The position numbers and the translations under genes were made by a program. Positions 23,401 to 31,180 of a stretch of 64,000 nt of DNA are shown one piece after another (positions within the stretch are counted from its first letter, which is position 1; the number at the start of each line of letters is the position of its first letter). The notes beneath the pieces were generated by a model. The model saw only the letters and a program-made list of their open reading frames with translations. It ran no database searches and had not been told where the DNA came from. The DNA is from Anaerococcus vaginimassiliensis (GTDB lineage Bacteria > Bacillota > Clostridia > Tissierellales > Peptoniphilaceae): NCBI RefSeq assembly GCF_900626155.1, contig NZ_LR130844.1, forward strand, positions 851,072-915,071, read 5' to 3'.

Positions 23401-25535
23401 CTACAGGAAAAGTAGAAAAAGATGGATTTGAATTCAAGAGAATTGAAAATCCAATTGGTGGACCAATCTACTCAGGAGATGGAGCACAAACTTCTGGAAA
23501 CTATAAATCTGGAGTAAAACAAGAAATCACTTATGTTTATGAAAAAGAAGTTCCAAAAGAAAAAGTAGGATCATTCCAAGAACACCACATCTACAGAACT
23601 CTTAGAGAAGATGGAACATATATAGTAGATGAAAGAGTAGACGGAGATGTAACTTCAGGTAAAACTACAGATTCTTACAAAACAGCACAAAAAGATAGAG
23701 ATGGATACACCTTTAATCCTGAAGCTACAATAACTAAAAACGGTGCAACAGCTAATCAAAATGGAAACTATGTAGCTGATAAGAAACTTGAAGTAACATA
23801 TGTTTACGACAGAAAAGAAAGTCCAAAAGACATCTATGAAATGATCGAAGAAACAGAAGACTTCGAACAAGAATTAAAAGAAAATAAAGAACTTCCTCTT
23901 GGAACTATCAAGATTACTCAAGTAGGTAAGAACGCTAGATATAAAGTTCTTTACAAACACGTAAATCCAGATGATGTTCCAGGATTTGATAAAAATAACT
24001 TCAAAGAATTTGCTGGAAAATATTGGCAAGAAGTTTCAAGAGAAGAGATAGCTCCTGGTCAAAAACAAATAATCCAATACCACTTAGGAGAAACACCAAC
24101 AACTCCAACTAATCCAGAAAAACCACTTAAACCAAACGAAACAAATATAACAGTAGAAGATGGTGTAGATGGTAAAAACGTAACAATCACAATCACAAAC
24201 CCTAACGATGGTAATAAAGTTGTAAAAAAAGAAACATTCTTTATCCCAGATGGTAAAGAAGGTAAACCAGGAAAAGCTGGCGAACAAGGACCTAAGGGCG
24301 AAAAAGGTGAACAAGGACCTAAAGGTGACCAAGGTGAACAAGGACCTAAGGGTGACCAAGGTGAACAAGGACCTAAGGGTGATCAAGGTGAACAAGGACC
24401 TAAGGGTGACCAAGGTGAACAAGGACCTAAGGGTGACCAAGGTGAACAAGGACCTAAGGGCGACAAAGGCGACCAAGGTGAACAAGGACCTAAGGGCGAC
24501 AAAGGCGACCAAGGTGAACAAGGACCTAAGGGTGATCAAGGTGAACAAGGACCTAAGGGCGATCAAGGTGAACAAGGACCTAAGGGCGACAAAGGCGACC
24601 AAGGTGAACAAGGACCTAAGGGTGATCAAGGTGAACAAGGACCTAAGGGCGACAAAGGCGACCAAGGTGAACAAGGACCTAAGGGTGACCAAGGTGAACA
24701 AGGACCTAAGGGCGACAAAGGCGACCAAGGTGAACAAGGACCTAAAGGTGACCAAGGTGAACAAGGACCTAAGGGTGACCAAGGTGAACAAGGACCTAAG
24801 GGTGATCAAGGTGAACAAGGACCTAAGGGTGATCAAGGTGAACAAGGACCTAAGGGTGATCAAGGTGAACAAGGACCTAAGGGCGACAAAGGCGACCAAG
24901 GTGAACAAGGAAAAGATGGTAAGGATGGAAAAGATGGTAAAGATGGCAAGGATTGCGATAATACAAGCGATCCAGGAAAACCAGGTGAAGGAGATTCATC
25001 AATCCCATGGACACCATTAGAACCTTCTGAACCAGTAGATCCAGAAAAACCAGGTGAAGGAGATTCATCAATCCCATGGACACCATTAGAACCTTCTGAA
25101 CCAGTAGATCCAGAAAAACCAGGTGAAGGAGATTCATCAATCCCATGGACACCACTAGAACCATCTGAACCAATTGAAAAGGATCCAAAAGATCCAGAAC
25201 CAGGTAAACCAGGAAAAGAAGATCCAAAAGATCCAGAACCAGGTAAACCAGGAAAAGAAGATCCAAAGGATCCAGAACCAGGTAAACCAGGTAAGAAAGA
25301 TCCAAAGGATCCAACACCAGCTACTCCAGAACCAAGAAAACCAGAAGGTAAGACTTCTGAAGGCGTTAGAGTACCAAAGGTTGAAGGAAGCAAACAAACT
25401 TCATCTAAAGGATACAAAAAATCTAACAATCCTAAGATGGGTGTTGAGTCAGCATCTGGCGTAATAGCAAGTCTAGTAGCTGCAACAGGAGCTATGTTTG
25501 CTAGCAGAAAGAAAAAAGAAGACGAAGATAAATAA
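20436..25535 (+). CDS. YSIRK-type MSCRAMM-like adhesin with collagen-like stalk
   Basis: Cell-wall surface protein of 1699 aa. In order it has a YSIRK-like signal peptide (RKLSIGLVSCMLGYALL, about residues 27-43); a Glu/Pro-rich segment (to 200); an N2-N3-like adhesin region (about 205-530) with IYRFTNYVDK, HHTIYVNTNN, DSVKVYRL and WKNDVHFDRGDGS, as in staphylococcal Sdr/Clf fibrinogen-binding proteins; two SdrD-B-type domains (YKLGDKVWIDENCNGIQD from about 535, YTIGDRVWIDTDKNGIQD from about 652); four repeats starting G(S/T)F(V/Q)EHH(I/K)Y (762, 860, 950, 1043); a collagen-like GPKGDQGEQ stalk (1274-1508); PEKPGEGDSSIPWTPLEPSE and DPKDPEPGKPGK repeats; then the sorting signal NPKMG, a hydrophobic stretch and RKKKEDEDK. 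NPKMG rather than LPxTG suggests the class B sortase at 10350. Ligand unknown. Confidence 0.92.
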   Translation: MDNKFKRIIEFKKQKGSNRKPRYATRKLSIGLVSCMLGYALLVSPSSVEAAELDSENQTVAEESAEPETEGEENLEENKEETPAEGSVEEKTPAPAEEKPVETTENTEAPKETEETSEKEAAVVEEKEAFTLREEQRQALKEAGYTNSEIEKIEEEISGEIEADSNFDTDSFLKEIIAQKASEIEMSEEAKPEPVAAGEKKITDIQGTIDGNIKSGITKVKPLAQDAGEDYDTILKTAFSFGVPDSITGGDTFEVKVSDNVNLHGISKDPEIDDLYYNGELLAKAEVQADGRTIIYRFTNYVDKIANIKMNISFPLFIDKVNVPENSTENVVVTVDGNEFSKTFDVDYTRDSYYKNKDEKEDVETLSGKANLDTVTDKSYHHTIYVNTNNQELTNSKLRIRNQDNTDGAIFDQGVLDSVKVYRLNDGKQLKDSFNLDYNDLTDVTDQATIRKALDEKMGILVDINQKNDKASYVVVYDGKRKENTSLNTIVDFAAANKKRMDGTPEGSIAFADKNWSWKNDVHFDRGDGSATGEDKIYKLGDKVWIDENCNGIQDPGEKPLKDVYVSIVVGGQEIILRTDENGNYTFNNLPNGEYEVTFANLQGYKPTKAKQGTDDAVDSDATLVDGILKTTATIADADNMDVDLGVIKEKTYTIGDRVWIDTDKNGIQDDGEVGLAGVTVTLTGDGIDEKTETTDKNGSYKFEGLTNGNYKVTFETPAGYTVTKTGQGGDVTKDSDGNSVNVTIKDADNMSIDLGLIKETSGSFVEHHIYEEYKDGKLVNTSKIDIDKKTGSEDQTFETSAKPNGTADDKKEGFTLVPNRITKSKEITGNITGDSVTRNFIDGKDLEVTYVYRKDTTSEKGTFQEHHIYQTVDEEGKLISVDFINDREVKTGKVGEEYTTSKIDQPTYELKEVKTKNDAKANKDGSEATGTFVKDKKQEVTYIYTRVQKNGSFQEHHKYITKDQDGKIIETKTDDGETTKGNEKQSYTTGKVEKDGFEFKRIENPIGGPIYSGDGAQTSGNYKSGVKQEITYVYEKEVPKEKVGSFQEHHIYRTLREDGTYIVDERVDGDVTSGKTTDSYKTAQKDRDGYTFNPEATITKNGATANQNGNYVADKKLEVTYVYDRKESPKDIYEMIEETEDFEQELKENKELPLGTIKITQVGKNARYKVLYKHVNPDDVPGFDKNNFKEFAGKYWQEVSREEIAPGQKQIIQYHLGETPTTPTNPEKPLKPNETNITVEDGVDGKNVTITITNPNDGNKVVKKETFFIPDGKEGKPGKAGEQGPKGEKGEQGPKGDQGEQGPKGDQGEQGPKGDQGEQGPKGDQGEQGPKGDQGEQGPKGDKGDQGEQGPKGDKGDQGEQGPKGDQGEQGPKGDQGEQGPKGDKGDQGEQGPKGDQGEQGPKGDKGDQGEQGPKGDQGEQGPKGDKGDQGEQGPKGDQGEQGPKGDQGEQGPKGDQGEQGPKGDQGEQGPKGDQGEQGPKGDKGDQGEQGKDGKDGKDGKDGKDCDNTSDPGKPGEGDSSIPWTPLEPSEPVDPEKPGEGDSSIPWTPLEPSEPVDPEKPGEGDSSIPWTPLEPSEPIEKDPKDPEPGKPGKEDPKDPEPGKPGKEDPKDPEPGKPGKKDPKDPTPATPEPRKPEGKTSEGVRVPKVEGSKQTSSKGYKKSNNPKMGVESASGVIASLVAATGAMFASRKKKEDEDK
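24250..24960 (+). repeat. 27-bp coding tandem repeats (collagen-like)
   Basis: About 21 units encoding GEQGPKGDQ, some extended to GEQGPKGDKGDQ, with very few silent differences, ending in GKDGKDGKD. The near identity of units makes length change by slippage or recombination likely. Confidence 0.95.
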
Positions 25536-25577
25536 GTAAATTTATCTAGTCGAAATTAGTATCCAATCTAAATACGT

Positions 25578-25607
25578 AAAGCCTAGGAGTTACCTCCTAG
25601 GCTTTTT
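25578..25607 (+). terminator. Terminator of the adhesin gene
   Basis: AAAGCCTAGGAG pairs with CTCCTAGGCTTT; T5 follows. Confidence 0.9.
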
Positions 25608-25704
25608 CCTTTACTTATTTTGATTATTTTTACAATCCCTACCTACCTATGATAAAATGAACGTGATAGAAAAGAATAAAATCGTATATTAGAAAGGAGT
25701 TTGT

Positions 25705-26427
25705 ATGATAGAAGTAACTAATTTTTCCAAGGTCTATACTAACGGCAAAAAGGCTGTGGATGATATTTCCTTTACAGTTAATGATGGGGAGATATTTGGT
25801 TTTCTTGGACCTAATGGAGCAGGCAAATCTACTACTATAAAGTCTCTTGTGGGGATCAATTCCAAAAGTAAGGGTGAGATTTCTATAAATGGGCTAAAGC
25901 TCGAGGATGATCCAATAGCTTACAAGAGCGAGTTTTCCTATGTACCTGACAATCCAGACCTCTTTGAGAATTATTCTGGTAATGAATATATCAATTTCGT
26001 AGCGGATATTTACGGCTTGGATGCTGATACTAGAAAAGAAAGACTAGATTATTACCTAGATTATTTTGACCTAAGAGATGCCATGAATGAGCAAATAGAC
26101 AGCTACTCTCATGGTATGGCACAAAGGCTTGCTCTAATAGCTTCTCTTATCAATGATCCTTTCGTTTTGATATTAGATGAGCCTATGGTAGGTCTTGATG
26201 CGAAGTCAGCCTACAACCTCAAGCAAATCCTTAGACAAAGGGCAAGGGAGGGCAAGATTGTATTTTTCTCCACCCACGTTATGGAAATCGCTCAAGAGCT
26301 TTGCGATAGGATTGCTATTATAAATAAGGGCAAGATTATAAGCGTAGGTACTTTTGACGAGATAAAAGAGGCATCTCACAAGGAAGGAAGCCTAGAAGAA
26401 GTATTCTTGGAGCTAACAAATGAATAG
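25705..26427 (+). CDS. ABC transporter ATP-binding protein
   Basis: ATPase subunit (240 aa) of an ABC-2 type exporter whose permease gene overlaps its 3' end. Walker A GPNGAGKST near residue 36, signature YSHGMAQRL near 134, Walker B LILDEP near 153 and the switch His in FFSTHVMEIA are all intact. AGAAAGGAG lies before the ATG. The class (with a short C-terminal helix, SLEEVFLELT) is typical for exporters of antibiotics, lipids or peptides; the substrate is unknown. Confidence 0.9.
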   Translation: MIEVTNFSKVYTNGKKAVDDISFTVNDGEIFGFLGPNGAGKSTTIKSLVGINSKSKGEISINGLKLEDDPIAYKSEFSYVPDNPDLFENYSGNEYINFVADIYGLDADTRKERLDYYLDYFDLRDAMNEQIDSYSHGMAQRLALIASLINDPFVLILDEPMVGLDAKSAYNLKQILRQRAREGKIVFFSTHVMEIAQELCDRIAIINKGKIISVGTFDEIKEASHKEGSLEEVFLELTNE

Positions 26428-28096
26428 GATAGGGACAATAGTAAAATATGCTTTCAAGGAAGATCTTTTTGCCTTTAATCCCAAGAAGAAGATAGCCAAT
26501 TTACCTAAAAACTATCTAGGAAGGCTCATCGTACTTTTGTGGACGTATTTGTTCTTAGGATATATATTTTATGGGGTAATGAAGGGAGCATTGCCAGTTT
26601 ATATAAATCAAGGCGAAATTGCCATGTATTTTACGACCTTTGCTATTTTCGTTGGTCTTATAATATTGTTGATCTACGGACCTAAGATTTATGCAAGCTT
26701 TTTTGTTCCTAAGGCAATAAGTGACTATCAAACTATGCCAATTGGTGAGGGGGAGTTATTTATAGGAAAACTGATTGGAGCAGTTTTATCCTTTTTTGAC
26801 TTCTTTATATTTTTTCTCCTAGGCTTATTTATATATTTTGGAGAGACTGGTTTCGATTTGTCTGTGCTAATTTTTGGTATACTAAACTTCTTTCCTATGG
26901 TATTTGTGCCATATAGTTTGATTGCCTTAATTATATTAATCGTAAAGAAGTTTACCAATGTCAACAGGCACAAGAAGTTGATGAAAAACTTAGGCTATGT
27001 CCTAATGTTTATCTTTATTGGAGTGATTTATTATTTTGCTTTTTCTTCTGGATATTCATCTGGTCAAAGTGGTGATCCTTCTGGTGGATTCTGGGGCAAG
27101 TTATCAACATCCTTTGCTGAGAGTTTAGACAGGTTTAAGGGTGTTTCTAATATATTTTTGCAAGCCAAGCTTTTTGGTCTTGCAGTAGGGGGAAGTATCT
27201 TAGTAAAGATAATAGCAAGCTTAGCCCTAATAGGACTTTGTTTAGCACTTGGTCTACTAATTTACAAGCTAGCAGACAGATACTACTATGAGGCGGTATT
27301 TGAAAATGAGGCTCTTCCAGAGAAAAAGACTAAAGAAACTAAGAAAAAGGAAGTATCTTTGGTTAAATCTAGCCAATTTATGGCTATATATAAGAGAGAT
27401 CTAAAGATTGTAACTAGTAACCTTATGTTTTTGTATATGCCAATCCTTATGATTCTAATCTTTGGAATGATGTCATTTACAACAGGTAGACAGATCATAA
27501 AGGATGTCGATCCAAATAGCTTAAACACAGCCTACGCTAGACTAATGACCTTTGGTGGATCTTTCCTAATGGGAGTTTTGATTTGGGTAAATGGTTCTAC
27601 TGCATCTACATCTCTTTCAAGAGAGGGCAAGGGATTTTATATCTTCCAAACTATGCCGATTGATCCCAAAAGCCACATGAGAGCAAGGCTAGCATCTGCT
27701 ATGACAGTAGCAACTGTGGTTAATCTAATCATGGCCCTTGTAGTTGGATTTTTAATAAAAATTGGCTTTGTAAATAGCCTTATGATCTTTCTTGGACTAA
27801 GTCTAGCAAGTTTTGTATCAAACATGGTTGGAGTTTACCTATCAAGCATCAATATAAATACTAATTGGAAGACTCCAAAAGACCTCCTCCAAGGCGGGGT
27901 AAAGACTATAGGATTTTACTTTGGATCTATGATTGTAGTTGGAATACTCCTTGGACTATTTATCCTTATTTTAAGCCTAACAGAAGGAAATATATACCTT
28001 GCAAGTGGGGTTGATATAATCCTTGTAGGTGTGATTACCTTTATCTTTTATAGGCTCGCGAGATCTAAGTTTAGGGGAGGATTTTTGGATAAATAA
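26420..28096 (+). CDS. ABC-2 type exporter permease, 558 aa
   Basis: Large hydrophobic permease with about 12 membrane segments, overlapping the ATPase gene by 8 bases and therefore its partner. The N-terminal part reads AFNPKKKIANLPKNYLGRL, then segments arranged in two halves separated by a basic cytoplasmic region (EKKTKETKKKEVSLVKSS, near residue 300). It resembles the putative ABC exporters of Firmicutes with a double-length membrane domain. A terminator follows it. The substrate is not deducible. Confidence 0.82.
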   Translation: MNRIGTIVKYAFKEDLFAFNPKKKIANLPKNYLGRLIVLLWTYLFLGYIFYGVMKGALPVYINQGEIAMYFTTFAIFVGLIILLIYGPKIYASFFVPKAISDYQTMPIGEGELFIGKLIGAVLSFFDFFIFFLLGLFIYFGETGFDLSVLIFGILNFFPMVFVPYSLIALIILIVKKFTNVNRHKKLMKNLGYVLMFIFIGVIYYFAFSSGYSSGQSGDPSGGFWGKLSTSFAESLDRFKGVSNIFLQAKLFGLAVGGSILVKIIASLALIGLCLALGLLIYKLADRYYYEAVFENEALPEKKTKETKKKEVSLVKSSQFMAIYKRDLKIVTSNLMFLYMPILMILIFGMMSFTTGRQIIKDVDPNSLNTAYARLMTFGGSFLMGVLIWVNGSTASTSLSREGKGFYIFQTMPIDPKSHMRARLASAMTVATVVNLIMALVVGFLIKIGFVNSLMIFLGLSLASFVSNMVGVYLSSININTNWKTPKDLLQGGVKTIGFYFGSMIVVGILLGLFILILSLTEGNIYLASGVDIILVGVITFIFYRLARSKFRGGFLDK

Positions 28097-28113
28097 ATAG
28101 AGAGTTTAGAAGA

Positions 28114-28143
28114 AAGTCAGCTTTGAAAAAGGCTGGCTTTTTT
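28114..28143 (+). terminator. Terminator of the ABC exporter operon
   Basis: GTCAGCTTT pairs with AAGGCTGGC, with T6 after it; the stem has G-T pairs. Confidence 0.75.
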
Positions 28144-28172
28144 AGTATAGTAAGGTCTGAGTGAGGAAAAAT

Positions 28173-29006
28173 ATGGAAAGAGAAAAAGCATTTATATATA
28201 TAGATACAAATTTTAGTAATGATGAGGCGCTCATGCTCGATATGGCATTTAGGTCTTTTGATTTTGAGATAGTTGGCATATCTTCTGTGGCATCTTTCAT
28301 GTCGGCTGATGCTGCCGCGAAGAATATCTTGGGGCTAAATGAAGATCACGACCTCTACCTACCTATAGCAAGTGGTAGTGAGGAAAGTCTTGCTGGCAAG
28401 GGCATTAGGACAAAAGGAGAAGACACCAGCTTTTATGATAGGCACAGAGATTATCTGGAAGAAGTCGACGTTACAGATCACATCTACGATATAGCATCTG
28501 ATTGTGGCAAGATAGACATCCTTGCGACAGGGCCTCTTACAAATATAGCGAAGGCTATGGATGAGCATGAAGATCTCGAAGATTATATTTCCCATATTTT
28601 TATAAGTGGGGGCAATTTATATAGGCCAGATTCTAACTTCACAGAAGATGTGAAGGCAATAGATAAAGTTCTCAATTCTTCTATCGAGGTTTTCATTTTA
28701 CCTAAAAACCTTGCAGAAGGAATTGAGTTAAAGGATTCTTTCCTTAAATCTTTGACTAAAGATGATAAGAATATGAAGATTATAAATAAGCTTATCATGG
28801 AGAAGAATAATCTATACGCACCCCTTCTCTTATATTTATTAGAAACACCAGAGGCCTTTATCTTTGAAGAGTCTGGTATCAAGATAGATGATAAGGAAAA
28901 TATTGGAGAGATGATTAGAACTTCTTCTAGGAAAAAAGCCTATCTTGCCAACAGAGTAAACGAAGAAAGCTTCCTAGAATATATCAAGGCAAAGTTATGT
29001 CAATAA
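28173..29006 (+). CDS. Nucleoside hydrolase-like protein with altered metal motif
   Basis: Member of the inosine-uridine nucleoside hydrolase fold, 277 aa. The start is placed at ATG 28173 behind GTGAGGA; the frame opens at a GTG four codons earlier. Family landmarks are GISSVAS near residue 36, ATGPLTNIAKAM near 117 and ISGGN near 141. The calcium-binding signature is DTNFSNDEAL instead of the usual DxDxxxDD, and the catalytic-region His near the C-terminus is not evident. It may be inactive as a hydrolase or act on a different substrate. It overlaps the next gene by 10 bases. Confidence 0.75.
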   Translation: MEREKAFIYIDTNFSNDEALMLDMAFRSFDFEIVGISSVASFMSADAAAKNILGLNEDHDLYLPIASGSEESLAGKGIRTKGEDTSFYDRHRDYLEEVDVTDHIYDIASDCGKIDILATGPLTNIAKAMDEHEDLEDYISHIFISGGNLYRPDSNFTEDVKAIDKVLNSSIEVFILPKNLAEGIELKDSFLKSLTKDDKNMKIINKLIMEKNNLYAPLLLYLLETPEAFIFEESGIKIDDKENIGEMIRTSSRKKAYLANRVNEESFLEYIKAKLCQ

Positions 29007-29503
29007 AAAAACCAGGGGCAAGGATTATAAAAACAGGTCTTGCCCTATTTTTGTCTATGATTGTATCAAGCCTAAGAGTAGCAGGTCTGCCTTTTTATAG
29101 TGGGATAGCTGCTATTATCTGTATGCAACAAGATGTAAAGAGCACCTTTACAAAAGGGATAAATAGGGCACTTGGCACTGTGATTGGTGGCTTTGTTGGA
29201 CTTATTTATCTCTTAGTAGTAGAAAGATTTGCCCTAAGCGAGAGGGAAAATATTTTTTTCTTATCAGTCCTTGTGACCCTTCTTATTTGGATTTTGGCTA
29301 ATTTTGAGAAAAACCTCGCCATAACCATAGCAGGGATTGTCTTTTTGTCAGTAACAATCAACCACGCCCACGATCTGGGTGGTCCAGTGAGTTTCGCTGT
29401 AAATAGGGTTTTAGATACTCTGATAGGTGTATTTACCAGCCTATTTGTAAATTGGGTCGACTTTGACTTTAGGAAAAGAATAAAAGCTAGTGGAAAGAGA
29501 TAG
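28997..29503 (+). CDS. FUSC/ArAE-family membrane protein, 168 aa
   Basis: Short membrane protein resembling the N-terminal membrane domain of aromatic acid exporter (ArAE/FUSC) proteins. It has about four segments, with GARIIKTGLALFLSM at the N-terminus, IAAIICMQQDVKSTF near residue 36 and NRALGTVIGGFVGL near 56, which are hallmark stretches of the family. It lacks the C-terminal cytoplasmic domain of longer relatives, but the short form is common in Firmicutes. The start overlaps the end of the hydrolase-like gene, so they are co-translated. Confidence 0.85.
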   Translation: MSIKKPGARIIKTGLALFLSMIVSSLRVAGLPFYSGIAAIICMQQDVKSTFTKGINRALGTVIGGFVGLIYLLVVERFALSERENIFFLSVLVTLLIWILANFEKNLAITIAGIVFLSVTINHAHDLGGPVSFAVNRVLDTLIGVFTSLFVNWVDFDFRKRIKASGKR

Positions 29504-29540
29504 TCTTAATTTATTAGTACAAAATTTTATAATATAAGAA

Positions 29541-29585
29541 AAAACTCCCAAAATGAGATGATCCTCAAAATGGGAGCTTTTATTT
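29541..29585 (+). terminator. Terminator after the FUSC gene
   Basis: AAACTCCCAAAATGAG pairs with CTCAAAATGGGAGCTTT (near-perfect), then TATTT. Confidence 0.75.
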
Positions 29586-29595
29586 GAACAAAATG

Positions 29596-29765
29596 ACAAA
29601 ATTTAAAAGGAAGCGTTCCATTCGCAAGAAATTGTAAGAAATTCAAATCGAAATAAGCCGACCGTAAATCGCACTGTTTGAGCGTTAGCGAGTTTGCGAT
29701 TTACAGGATTATGAGATTTAGAATTGCTCAATTTCTGGAGTTGGATAAGCGTTTTTAAATTTTGT
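29596..29765. repeat. 170-bp palindromic element, copy 1
   Basis: Begins ACAAAATTTAAAAGGAAGCG and ends GCGTTTTTAAATTTTGT, so the ends pair. The inner arms AAGAAATTG/CAATTTCT and the central GTAAATCGCA/TGCGATTTAC continue the palindrome. Copies 2 and 3 lie at 43880 and 52968. It sits between two convergent genes. Confidence 0.88.
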
Positions 29766-29815
29766 TACTGTGGTATACGAGGAAAAATATAACAAAGCTA
29801 TATTTTGATAAAGAA

Positions 29816-29838
29816 AAAACTCCCAGATTGGGAGTTTT
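29816..29838 (-). terminator. Terminator of the gene at 29846
   Basis: ACTCCCA-gat-TGGGAGT with A/T runs on both sides, just downstream (minus strand) of the stop. Confidence 0.75.
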
Positions 29839-29845
29839 ATTTTGC

Positions 29846-30511
29846 TTAATTTTCTCTTTCTTTTATCTTGTAATTGATACCATTTACAAGCTCTACCTCG
29901 TATGGACTTTCTTCTAGGAAACCTTCTATAAAGGCAAGACGCAAGTCGTGGTAGGTTGAGTTTTCATTCTTTAAATTTTCTCCACTTACCTTTCCAACTT
30001 CAAAAGATTCGTGGTGGTCGTGGTCGTGACCTCCCTTACATGTATCATCTAGGGAATCTTCTGGATTTATTGCTTCTTTTTGATATTTAGCGTGAAGGTT
30101 ATTATCTGTTATTAAAAGCAGATTTCCTTCTTCATCTATTCCTGCCCTTAGGGCCCTATCACAAGGCATACCATCTAACATTCTTTGGTTAAGTTTGTCA
30201 AATACAAGCTTTAGGTTAGATAGGTCCTCGCCTTTTCCTTCTAGTTTGCCAAGCTCATGCATTTTTTCTCTTGGATTAGCAGAAAGAGCCATAGCCTTTG
30301 CTAGCCTATTTTCTACTTGGTCGATCCTCGCTGATAGCCAGCCGTGGATATTGTCTTGGTCTATTAGATCTTCTAGGGGCAAATCTTTGACAGGAGCAAA
30401 GTCCTTGTCAACAGCCTCTGTATTGCCATCTAATAGGAAATTTGTTATTTTATCTTGAAATTTGATCTTCTCGTACATCATGTAATGTACTGGACCTAAA
30501 TTTTTACTCAT
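29846..30511 (-). CDS. Hypothetical protein with a His-rich segment, 221 aa
   Basis: Family not recognised. It is a soluble acidic protein, starting MSKNLGPVHYMMYEKIKFQDK. It has a helical middle with MPCDRALRAG near residue 118 and a metal-ligand-rich stretch TCKGGHDHDHHESF near residue 160. The His/Asp cluster preceded by a Cys suggests metal binding (zinc, nickel or iron), but no known family motif fits. It is monocistronic, with a ribosome site (AGAGGTG) before the ATG and a terminator after. Divergent from an ECF transporter S-component gene. Confidence 0.75.
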   Translation of the reverse strand: MSKNLGPVHYMMYEKIKFQDKITNFLLDGNTEAVDKDFAPVKDLPLEDLIDQDNIHGWLSARIDQVENRLAKAMALSANPREKMHELGKLEGKGEDLSNLKLVFDKLNQRMLDGMPCDRALRAGIDEEGNLLLITDNNLHAKYQKEAINPEDSLDDTCKGGHDHDHHESFEVGKVSGENLKNENSTYHDLRLAFIEGFLEESPYEVELVNGINYKIKEREN

Positions 30512-30585
30512 TATTCATCACCTCTTATATATATTACTAGAAAATTTGTGTTATACTAGAAGGGAAGTAAAAATAAGGAGGGTGT

Positions 30586-31131
30586 ATGTTTAAAAAACTC
30601 ACTACAAAAAAATTAGTTTATGTTGCGCTGTTTACAGCTTTGGTTTACATATTTTCTAGGTTTTTCCAAATACCTATTGCAACTCCATTTGGACAAACTA
30701 GATTTCACTTGGGCAATGTTTTTTGCCTACTAGCAGGTCTTTTGATGGGGCCAGGTTTTGGAGGACTTGCGGCAGGTCTTGGATCAGCTCTTTTTGACCT
30801 TTTCGATCCGGTTTATTTTACCTCAGCACCAATTACCTTTATCACAAAATTTGCCCTAGCTTTTGTAGCTGGCCTTATTTATAAGAAGAGGGCAAGTTTA
30901 ATTGATAAGAAAAAATTAGTTCTAGCATCTATTTGTGGTCAACTTACTTATGTATTTTTGTACCTACTAAAATCGTTTATAACAAATAAGTTTATCATGG
31001 GCTTTACCAATGAAGCTGTTATGGCAGAACTTCTTCCAAAGGCAGGAGTTTCCCTAGTGAACGCACTTATTTCTGTAATCATCGCATCAATCATTGCTAT
31101 TCCTCTCTTAAAATCAGTGAAGTTTGAATAA
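30586..31131 (+). CDS. ECF transporter S component
   Basis: Substrate-binding membrane subunit (181 aa, about six membrane segments) of an energy-coupling-factor vitamin transporter. The N-terminal AALFTALVYIFSRFF-like region and TRFHLGNVFCLLAGLLMGP, followed by GGLAAGLGSALFDL, match the ECF S-component family. The shared ATPases and EcfT are not in the window. The vitamin cannot be assigned; related proteins carry pantothenate, pyridoxine, folate or similar compounds. AAGGAGG precedes the ATG. Confidence 0.85.
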   Translation: MFKKLTTKKLVYVALFTALVYIFSRFFQIPIATPFGQTRFHLGNVFCLLAGLLMGPGFGGLAAGLGSALFDLFDPVYFTSAPITFITKFALAFVAGLIYKKRASLIDKKKLVLASICGQLTYVFLYLLKSFITNKFIMGFTNEAVMAELLPKAGVSLVNALISVIIASIIAIPLLKSVKFE

Positions 31132-31180
31132 GGCAAAGCTTTTCGGGTATAAACTGAAAAGAAGTACAAAAGAGGTTTAT

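Noticed and set aside
24084..24908. A 274-codon open frame on the minus strand opposite the collagen-like repeats
   Set aside because: It is made of one repeated unit (LRSLFTLxT) created by the repetitive GC-skewed coding strand, and has no ribosome site. It is a shadow of the adhesin gene.
24250..24960. Regular direct repeats that could suggest a CRISPR array
   Set aside because: The repeats are contiguous coding triplets without unique spacers. The palindromic repeats elsewhere also lack regular spacing, and no cas genes are present.
24250..25020. A long plus-strand frame inside the adhesin gene and similar minus frames at 24860-25429
   Set aside because: They exist only because the codon repeats leave all frames open. 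The adhesin frame is continuous from signal peptide to sorting signal.
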